From assembly GCA_016782885.1 (NCBI GenBank), contig JADHXQ010000023.1, positions 1 to 49,487 of the forward strand: a stretch of 49,487 nucleotides of DNA, in the 5' to 3' direction. Positions within the stretch are counted from its first letter, which is position 1, and each line of letters begins with the position of its first letter. The position numbers were made by a program, and so were the translations under genes. This stretch comes from Phycisphaerae bacterium. GTDB taxonomy: Bacteria > Planctomycetota > Phycisphaerae > SM23-33. Of this stretch, positions 26,063-32,556 are shown piece after piece. The notes under the pieces are model-generated. The model was not told the DNA's origin. It was given only the letters and a program-made list of their open reading frames with translations, and did no database searches.

Positions 26063-27070
26063 ATGGACGACCACTCATCCCCGACAACCCTGACCATCCC
26101 CGCACTTCGCTCGGGCGGCGTAATGCTCACCTACCGCTGCACGAATAAGTGCAAACACTGCCTCTATCGCTGCTCGCCTCAACAGGTGGATACCTGGATG
26201 TCACTCGATCTGGCCGAGCAGGTCTTCGCAGCCATGGCCCGCGAACCGCAACTGCGCGACGTTCATATCGCCGGCGGAGAAGCAACGCTGAAAATGGATC
26301 TGCTTGCCGACGTGATCGCCCTGGCCGTGCGGATGGGAGTGAGCCTGAGTTACCTCGAAACCAACGCCATGTGGTGCACCGACGGCGATACCGCCCGCGA
26401 GAGTTTCCTGAGGCTCGCCCGCGCCGGTCTGCCCGGCGTGCTGGTCAGCGCCTCGCCGTACCACAACGAGTTTGTCCCGTTCGTCCGAACGCAAACGTGC
26501 GTCGAGGCCGCAATCGACGTGTTCGGACGCGGCGGCGTGATAGTCTGGATACCGCAGCTCTACCAGGCCCTGGCGCAAATGCCCGCCGATCGGACTAACA
26601 CGCTGGCTGAATTCTGCCACGCTGCCGGATTGAGCGATGAGATCGGAGCTGTCGGGCGCATCTACGGCCTGATACCCGGCGGGCGGGTGCTCGACGAGCT
26701 TCGCGACTGCTATCCGGCCCGCCCGGCGGAGGACTTTTCCTCGTGTCGATGCGATGGCGAACTATACAACACCAGCCACTTCCACATCGATCCGTTCGGT
26801 AATCTGTTCACCGGCCTCTGCCCGGGAATCGCGGCCGGGAAAATCGGCGACCTCCACCCGCAAATCACCGCAGAAAACCATCCTGTATTCTGGCATCTGG
26901 CCACCGGCGGACCCTGCGCCCTGATGCAATGGGCCCGCGACCACCATAACTACCAGCCCCAACGCGACGCCTACATCTCCAAATGCGACCTGTGCACCGA
27001 CATCCGCCGCCACCTGCACGCCCTCGGCGGATTTGAAGAGATCGCACCGGATACCTTCTACGCCAACTGA
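26063..27070 (+). CDS. Radical SAM protein with SPASM-like C-terminus
   Basis: 335 residues. [4Fe-4S] motif CTNKCKHC (Cys26, Cys30, Cys33), then IAGGEATLKMDLL (the GGE-type SAM-binding motif) and strands of a partial TIM barrel. The C-terminal third has more cysteines: SSCRCDGE, HIDPFGNLFTGLCPGI...KIGDL and SKCDLC, a SPASM-like arrangement for an auxiliary cluster. ATG 26063 has GAGGGG four bases upstream and begins eight bases after the LarA-like stop; much longer frames starting near 25511 are overlap artefacts. Family function unknown; SPASM proteins often modify peptides or small molecules. Co-translation with the LarA-like enzyme points to a shared pathway. Confidence 0.88.
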   Translation: MDDHSSPTTLTIPALRSGGVMLTYRCTNKCKHCLYRCSPQQVDTWMSLDLAEQVFAAMAREPQLRDVHIAGGEATLKMDLLADVIALAVRMGVSLSYLETNAMWCTDGDTARESFLRLARAGLPGVLVSASPYHNEFVPFVRTQTCVEAAIDVFGRGGVIVWIPQLYQALAQMPADRTNTLAEFCHAAGLSDEIGAVGRIYGLIPGGRVLDELRDCYPARPAEDFSSCRCDGELYNTSHFHIDPFGNLFTGLCPGIAAGKIGDLHPQITAENHPVFWHLATGGPCALMQWARDHHNYQPQRDAYISKCDLCTDIRRHLHALGGFEEIAPDTFYAN

Positions 27071-27090
27071 CACCCGGCCGCGGCAATCGC

Positions 27091-27150
27091 ATCTAACGTT
27101 AAAGCTCAGCGGTGCGGTCTTTTCGCGTCCGCTGGAGCGTTTTGTCGGCT
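27091..27150 (-). repeat. Candidate integron attC site 3 (reverse orientation)
   Basis: Read on the minus strand: R'' AGCCGAC (27150-27144), AAAACGCTCCAGCGG, a 16-base centre, CCGCTGAGCTTTAAC, R' GTTAGAT (27097-27091, a classical GTTRRRY). The arms CTCCAGCGG and CCGCTGAGC pair with one bulged C. They match those of attC 2 (1046-1105) almost base for base. 60 bases long. Confidence 0.75.
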
Positions 27151-27998
27151 TCTTTTTACTGTTTCGGCATACGCTTTGGCATACCTTTTCCCAAGCATGA
27201 TATAGGATTTCCTGTCGAAATGGACCATATGACGGTCTGGCGACGAACAGTCCGTTGACTCAGCAAATCCTGTGTTCTTCACCTTCTTTGGCAATGAGCG
27301 AAGAACTGCGCGTACTTTGTCTATTCTTTTCACCCGGTCCGGTTTGTTGTGATTCTTGCCCGTGCCGTAGAATTCCGCAAGGTTTCCCACAATGAAAGGC
27401 AGCTTATCGTCCGCCAGGTCTTTCCGCACATCTGCTATGAGTTGCCGCAGCTTTTGGTCGTAGGAATCGGCTTTGGGTTGCGTTACGGTGTCTGATTCTC
27501 CCTGGTGCCATAGCACCCCCTTGATAGTACCTCGCGTCATAGCGTGTTGGGCTTTCTTGATTGCATTAGAGTAGGTTGGAGTCCCCTTTTTCAGTTTATC
27601 AATTCCAGCCCCTCCCCAGGCAACGGGTATCAACCCAACGGTAACGCCGGGTTTGTCTTTCAGGTACTCTATCGCAAAGGGAATGCCCAGCCCGAAGCGA
27701 TCTGACTTGAGTCTGTTATGAAGCGGATGGGCGGCCGGTCTCCATCTGAGCTTCCCCTTCGTGGGCAGTTTCACCACATAGGGGACCGGTTTCCGATCTT
27801 CAGCCAACATCATGGCATATCCGGACATGTTGGATTGCCCCATCAGGAGGAACACATGAAAGTTCTCTTTTGATGAAGGAATCTTCCGCGCTTTTGCATC
27901 TTGCTTGCCATCCGCTGCGAGCACCGAACCAGATAGCAGAGCACACAATACAACGCACAAGGGGCCAGTCACTTTCATTTTCAATCTCCGTAAGCCAA
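27097..27998 (-). mobile_element. Solitary integron-type gene cassette carrying a SASA esterase
   Basis: A 902-base unit on the minus strand. Its left boundary is inferred at GTTGGCT (27999-27993), whose reverse complement AGCCAAC matches the cassette's own R'' AGCCGAC in six of seven bases, as for one excisable circle. The ORF starts 20 bases from that boundary and stops inside the terminal attC, just like the cassette at 451-1099. It sits between the radical SAM operon and folE with no second good attC, so it may have been inserted at a secondary site. The left boundary is less certain than the right. Confidence 0.6.
27106..27978 (-). CDS. Secreted SASA-family carbohydrate acetylesterase, cassette-borne
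   Basis: 290 residues. Sec signal peptide (1-21, cut near VLA-AD). SASA/sialate-O-acetylesterase-type SGNH hydrolase (PF03629): MGQSNMSG with Ser49 (46-53), IPVAWGGAGID, WHQGESDT (157-164) and RHMVHFD near the C-terminus for the catalytic His. It would remove acetyl groups from plant or algal polysaccharide. ATG 27978 has ACGGAG eight bases upstream; the longer frame to 28077 has no support. The last residues (NAPADAKRPHR) are encoded by the attC site and parallel the attC-encoded tail of the unrelated cassette protein at 470. The sequence looks AT-richer than its neighbours. Confidence 0.9.
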   Translation of the reverse strand: MKVTGPLCVVLCALLSGSVLAADGKQDAKARKIPSSKENFHVFLLMGQSNMSGYAMMLAEDRKPVPYVVKLPTKGKLRWRPAAHPLHNRLKSDRFGLGIPFAIEYLKDKPGVTVGLIPVAWGGAGIDKLKKGTPTYSNAIKKAQHAMTRGTIKGVLWHQGESDTVTQPKADSYDQKLRQLIADVRKDLADDKLPFIVGNLAEFYGTGKNHNKPDRVKRIDKVRAVLRSLPKKVKNTGFAESTDCSSPDRHMVHFDRKSYIMLGKRYAKAYAETVKRSRQNAPADAKRPHR

Positions 27999-28305
27999 CA
28001 GTTGATTGAACGGAATTCCGTTTGTCGGGGCCATTGCCATGCTGAACGGAAGAAGCAGATTCCGTGCCGGCACACATCCGGTCTCCAGCAGGCTGGGGAC
28101 AAATCGACTTTCGCTGTGATTATCCGCTGTAAATGCGACCAAGGCAAGAACTTCTTTGGGTGCGCAAAACGCGGGGCTGTCTGCGGCGAACAAATGGGGT
28201 CACCGCGAGCTACACTATGCGCTTTATCCAGCTAGAGATCAGTAGCGGACGTAGAAGCGGCGAGACGCCGCTTCTACGATAACATCCTGGCGCCAGAGGC
28301 GGTTG
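27979..28305. other. Intergenic region with cassette boundary and strong hairpin
   Basis: Holds the inferred cassette boundary (27993-27999), a near palindrome ACGGAATTCCGT (about 28010-28021) that could be a degenerate insertion site, and the hairpin at 28251-28277. No gene is supported. Confidence 0.45.
28251..28277. repeat. Perfect 12-base hairpin downstream of folE
   Basis: GTAGAAGCGGCG-AGA-CGCCGCTTCTAC, a flawless stem with a three-base loop, 28 bases past the folE stop (minus strand). No U-run follows. Either an atypical terminator or a REP-like palindrome. Confidence 0.5.
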
Positions 28306-28893
28306 TTACCTGTCGGTCAGCAGTTTCATCGCCTCGGTGCGCGTGGCGAGGTTTGTTTTGAACAGGCCGCGCATTACAGACGTCACCATTTCAGAACCGG
28401 GTTTCCTGACGCCTCGAATCGTCATGCAGGTGTGCGTGGCTTCCAGGATGACGCCGACCCCGCGGGCGCCGAGCTGGTCCATGAGCGCGTCGGCGATCTG
28501 GCAGGTCAGGCGTTCCTGCACCTGTGGGCGGTGGGCGAACGTGTCGACCACGCGGGCGAGTTTCGAGACGCCCACTACCTTTCCGTCCGGAAGATACGCC
28601 ACGTGCGCCCTGCCCATGAACGGCAGGAGGTGATGCTCGCAAACCGAGTGGAACGGGATATCCCGCAGGATGACCATCTCGTCGTACCGCTCGTCGAAGT
28701 GGACCTTCAGATGCCTGCCGGCATCCTCGTTCATCCCGCTGAACAGCTCAGCGTACATTCGCGCGACGCGGGAGGGGGTGTCTTTGAGGCCCTGGCGGTC
28801 GGGATCTTCACCGACGGCAAGAAGTATCTCGCGGACGGCGAGGGCGATTGCGTCAGTATCGATTTTATGCTCTGGTTTCGCGTTATCACTCAT
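28306..28893 (-). CDS. folE: GTP cyclohydrolase I (type IA)
   Basis: 195 residues, the usual length. Converts GTP to 7,8-dihydroneopterin triphosphate, the entry step for folate, biopterin and queuosine. Zinc ligands Cys85, His88 ([10 protein letters not shown]) and Cys156 ([13 protein letters not shown]) are present, as are the conserved [12 protein letters not shown] (36-47) and [11 protein letters not shown] (107-117). AAGGA lies five bases before ATG 28893. It follows queG after 44 bases on the same strand, so a role in queuosine supply is likely besides folate. Confidence 0.97.
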   Translation of the reverse strand: MSDNAKPEHKIDTDAIALAVREILLAVGEDPDRQGLKDTPSRVARMYAELFSGMNEDAGRHLKVHFDERYDEMVILRDIPFHSVCEHHLLPFMGRAHVAYLPDGKVVGVSKLARVVDTFAHRPQVQERLTCQIADALMDQLGARGVGVILEATHTCMTIRGVRKPGSEMVTSVMRGLFKTNLATRTEAMKLLTDR

Positions 28894-28937
28894 GGTGATC
28901 CTTATACCCGCCGATATGGGGCTGAGTCAAATCAGAA

Positions 28938-29870
28938 TCACTCCGCCAGTCGCACCGCGGCGGTGGCTGCGTTGCGAATGAACATGTCGTACTTCGCCCG
29001 CCTGATCGCCCGCCCGCGCGTGGCGAGGTCCCAGTCGTCGGCGCTCCAGGCCTGCACGTCATCCAGGTCAAACTCCGAGGCGGGCGAGGAAGTTAGCTCC
29101 ACGTCGCCGGGCGGAAGCCCGCGATTGTGCGGGCAGACTTCCTGGCAGAGATCGCATCCGTACAAACCGCGATTAAACTTCCGCATTTCTTCGGTGGCAT
29201 CGCCGCGATGCTCGATGGTCAGATAGCTCAGGCACTTTCTCGAATCGACCAGGCCGTCGTCGTGCAGAGCGCCCGTGGGGCAGGCCCGGATGCATGCGTC
29301 GCAATCGCCGCAGCCAGGGGCGACCGGGCGGCCGGGGATTAGCGGAAGGTTCGATATTATCTCGCACAGCACCACGTAGCTTCCCAGATCTTCGACGATC
29401 AGGCAACCGTTCCGCCCGATCCACCCAAGCCCCGCGGCGGCCGCCAGCAACCGCTCCATCACCGGAGCGGTGTCCACAAACGCCCGCCCGTCAAAGTCGG
29501 GGACAATCTCGCCTATGCGGTCCATCAACTCTGCGCACCGGCGTTTGAGGACTTTGTGATAGTCCCGCCCGCGTGCGAATCGGGCAATATAACCCGGCCC
29601 GCTCGCCGCCGAATCATCGCCGCCGGGGGCATACCCCACCGCCAGCGAAAGCACGCTCGCGGCGCCGGGTACCAGTAGATCGGGACGCTTTCGCTTCTCG
29701 ACGTTCCGGGCCATATACGCCATATCGCCATGCCAACCGCGCCCGAGCCACTCGTCAAACTTCTCGCCGCGGCCCGGATCACCGGCGGGCGCAACTTCGG
29801 CGCGGGCAAAACCGACCTCAATCGCCAGGTCGCAAACGGCGGCGGTAAGTTCAGCATCCGACAAATCCAT
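28938..29870 (-). CDS. queG: Epoxyqueuosine reductase
   Basis: 310 residues. Cobalamin- and Fe-S-dependent enzyme of the last step of queuosine biosynthesis in tRNA, in the cytoplasm. Two [4Fe-4S] clusters: CGDCDACIRACP (187-198, four Cys) and the set Cys213, Cys239, Cys242, Cys246 in YGCDLCQEVCPHN. VDTAPVMER carries the catalytic Asp (133), and LGWIGRNGC (148-156) is family-typical. Slightly shorter than E. coli QueG because the C-terminal helical part is reduced. It is first in an operon with folE, whose product is the precursor of the same pathway. Confidence 0.95.
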   Translation of the reverse strand: MDLSDAELTAAVCDLAIEVGFARAEVAPAGDPGRGEKFDEWLGRGWHGDMAYMARNVEKRKRPDLLVPGAASVLSLAVGYAPGGDDSAASGPGYIARFARGRDYHKVLKRRCAELMDRIGEIVPDFDGRAFVDTAPVMERLLAAAAGLGWIGRNGCLIVEDLGSYVVLCEIISNLPLIPGRPVAPGCGDCDACIRACPTGALHDDGLVDSRKCLSYLTIEHRGDATEEMRKFNRGLYGCDLCQEVCPHNRGLPPGDVELTSSPASEFDLDDVQAWSADDWDLATRGRAIRRAKYDMFIRNAATAAVRLAE

Positions 29871-30025
29871 CCACTAAGTGTACCCCCCCGGAGTTCGGCG
29901 GGCGAAAACTTATTTTACCGTTACCTCCCGGCCCGTATCGATCACTGTGCTTGCAGAAGCACGTTGAGCCGGTGATAATTCCGCGTAATCGATTCGATCA
30001 CCTTGCCTGCAAGTGGAGAAATACA

Positions 30026-31153
30026 ATGGCCCGCATTCTTACGATCACCGCGGTATTGACGGCATGCCTGTTTTGCTCGACGCGCATGGAGGCAGCGGAC
30101 AAACCCGCCCAAAGCGACGCCAGGTTCAAGAAGTGGGACGCCAACAAGGACGGAAGGCTCTCGCGCGACGAACTGCCCAAGGGCCTGCAGAAGAACTTCG
30201 ACCGCGTCGACACCGACAAAAACGGGTTCATATCCGTCAAGGAGCACCAGGCCGTCGCATCAAGGCGGCGGCCCGACCGCACGCCGCAGAACAAGAACGT
30301 AACGACCATCGCCGACATCCCATACGCCGACAACGACAATCCGCGCCAGAAGCTCGATCTGTTCCTGCCCAAGGCTCCCAAGTCCGACAAACCGCTGCCG
30401 GTGGTCGTGTTCATCCACGGCGGAGCGTGGATGGCGGGCAACAAGAACGGCGGCGGGCGCATGGTGGCGCCGTACGTGGCGTCGGGCGACTACGCCGGGG
30501 CCTCGATCGCATACCGCCTCAGCCAGGAGGCCATTTGGCCGGCACAGATACACGACTGCAAAGCCGCCATCCGCTGGCTCAAAGCCAACGCGAAGAAACA
30601 CAATCTCGACCCCGACCGAATCGCGGTCTGGGGCACGTCGGCAGGCGGACACCTGGTGGCGATGCTCGGCGTCTCGGGAGATGTGAAGGGGCTCGAAGGC
30701 AAGATCGGCAGGAATCTCAAGTTCGACAGCCGCGTCGCCTGCGTCGTGAACTGGTTCGGCCCGACGGACATGCTGACGATAGGCAAGTATCCCAGCGGCC
30801 TGAAGCACGACGCGCCGAATTCGCCGGAAGCAAAACTCCTCGGCGGCGCGATCCATGAAAACAAGCCCGCCGCCCGCAACGCATCGCCGGTAACGCACGT
30901 ATCGAAAGGCGATTCACCGGTCCTCACAATGCACGGCACGAATGACCGGACGGTTCCCTTCAACCAGGGCGAGCGTATCCACGAGGCGCTGACAAAAGCG
31001 GGCGTGGACTCGGTCTTCGTCAAGATGGTAGGCGCCGGGCACGGTGGATTCAAACAGCCCGACACGCAAGAGCGCGTCAAGGCGTTCATCGGAAAATACC
31101 TCCGCGACGAAAAGGTGGAAGTCTCCGACGAACCGATAAACTGCAAACGTTAG
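30026..31153 (+). CDS. Secreted EF-hand alpha/beta-hydrolase (esterase/lipase)
   Basis: 375 residues with a Sec signal peptide (1-24). Two EF-hand loops, DANKDGRLSRDE (38-49) and DTDKNGFISVKE (62-73), precede an alpha/beta hydrolase of the hormone-sensitive-lipase / BD-FAE-like type: oxyanion HGGAW (131-135), nucleophile GTSAGG with Ser205, Asp307 in GTNDRTVP and His339 in GAGHGG. Probably cleaves acetyl or feruloyl esters on polysaccharide, with calcium stabilising or targeting it. ATG 30026 has GGAGA seven bases upstream; the longer frame from 29951 is not supported. The arrangement mirrors the EF-hand protein at 16820. Confidence 0.9.
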   Translation: MARILTITAVLTACLFCSTRMEAADKPAQSDARFKKWDANKDGRLSRDELPKGLQKNFDRVDTDKNGFISVKEHQAVASRRRPDRTPQNKNVTTIADIPYADNDNPRQKLDLFLPKAPKSDKPLPVVVFIHGGAWMAGNKNGGGRMVAPYVASGDYAGASIAYRLSQEAIWPAQIHDCKAAIRWLKANAKKHNLDPDRIAVWGTSAGGHLVAMLGVSGDVKGLEGKIGRNLKFDSRVACVVNWFGPTDMLTIGKYPSGLKHDAPNSPEAKLLGGAIHENKPAARNASPVTHVSKGDSPVLTMHGTNDRTVPFNQGERIHEALTKAGVDSVFVKMVGAGHGGFKQPDTQERVKAFIGKYLRDEKVEVSDEPINCKR

Positions 31154-31154
31154 C

Positions 31155-32383
31155 TTACTTCGGAGGCGCCCAGGTTATCGAGGCGATTTTAGCGGTAGAC
31201 ACCTTCACCACCGGTCCGCCCGGCGATAGCGTCAGGGACAACTGCTTGTCTAAAAATTCGCCGCGATGGACCGCGCTGGACCACATCGTCATGACGGCAG
31301 GCGGCTTGCCTTTGGGGGTGACCACGATTGACATAATACCCTTCGCGTCGGGCGATACCTCGCCGAATTCCGTTCGGATGCCGACGGCCTTGGCGGTCAG
31401 TTTTCCATGGAGGATATCGCCATTGAGCATCTTCATTGTAACGCCGCCGGCAGGTTTGACGGGTTTGACGCCGCCGGACGTCAGGGCAAGCAACTTCTCG
31501 CCATCGATTTCCAGCTTACCGCCGAGTTGCAGTCCAACCGTCCACTTCTTCGGGGCGAGCACGCCCGAAAGCATCGAGCCGCCCGCCAGAGATACCGCAT
31601 GCCCGAGGCGCTTTTCGCCGGCGGCGTTGACGCTTAGTATGCTCGCGGCCGGAAGGTCCGCCTTGCCGTAGTCGCATTCGATCTGCAGTTTCGTATCGAA
31701 CTCGGACAGCAGCAGCCTCTGGCCGTCACGCAGCGACACCATCGTTCCGGAAAACTTCGGTTCGGACGGTTTGGCGGGCGTTACCCGATACCCACACTCG
31801 ACAATATCGCCAAATGAGATGCTGAGCTTCGAGCCTGACATGTCAATATCGAGCGTCTGGTCTTTCAGCTTTCCGCGAATCACCTGCGAATCGGTCAGCA
31901 CGAGGCGCAGCGTTTTGCTCTCCTCGCCGGCGGAAACGATTCCAACCACACGGGCTGCGGGGATTTTGAACTTCCCCCGCGATGCCGTCACCACGTATCG
32001 TTTGTTGGCGATTTCGCCCTTGAACACATCGCCGTTCCGCGAGACTATGTGATCCAGCTTCGCCTCGCGTGAGATATACGGAACGCCCACAGGCGCACCG
32101 GTTGCGATAGCAACGCCTTGCGAATCTCGATGGAGGGGCTGTTTGGGATGCGAAGATAGTCCCCCCTGCCGTCAAGACTGTACGCCCCGCCGGACCTGCC
32201 CTTGGCGACAAACTTTGCGTTGTAAAGCACGGCATGGTTCTTTTGGGGGCTCTTGTCGAGGGCCTTGAGCGCCTTGTCGAACGTGAGGTGCGGCACCAGT
32301 CCCTTGTTGACGCCGAAACCGTCAGGCTCCGCCGCTCCAACCATCGAACAGAACGTCAGCAAGACCACAAGATATCGCATCAT
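31155..32383 (-). pseudogene. Secreted LamG-containing protein, probably frameshifted
   Basis: Two overlapping minus-strand frames. The first (32383 down to 32045) has a signal peptide (MMRYLVVLLTFCSMVGAA) and the start of a LamG-like domain (LVPHLTFDKAL, DGRGDYLRIPNSPSIEIRK). The second (32090 down to 31155, about 311 residues) has no signal peptide and consists of beta-rich repeats of the kind GDVFKGEI, SQVIRGKL, DGQRLLLSEF, GDILHGKL. If one G was lost in the GG at about 32115-32120, the frames join as ...IEIRKGVAIATGAPVGVPYIS. Most of the LamG domain would still be missing, so a deletion is also likely. Alternatives: two separate coupled genes, or a sequencing error. Confidence 0.6.
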
Positions 32384-32556
32384 TCGACTTCTCCCGCATT
32401 TCTATTGCGCAAACTTGGACGCACGACCCGGGCGGTATGTTCCCCACAATCGTACATTCAGATACGCGTGAAAACCAGCAGGACCGTTGCAGCACTTACA
32501 CGTTTGCCCTTGCCAACCGAGCGGTTGGGCAATAGTCTTGTCAGTGAGGTATTGAT

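Noticed and set aside
25511-27070. 519-codon frame that would fuse extra sequence to the radical SAM protein
   Set aside because: The first 184 codons overlap the LarA-like gene in another frame and have low-complexity Arg/Pro composition. ATG 26063 has a proper ribosome-binding site.
31130-31165. AACGTTAGCTT resembling an attC right end
   Set aside because: GTTAGCT departs from GTTRRRY and no stem-forming arms were found before it.
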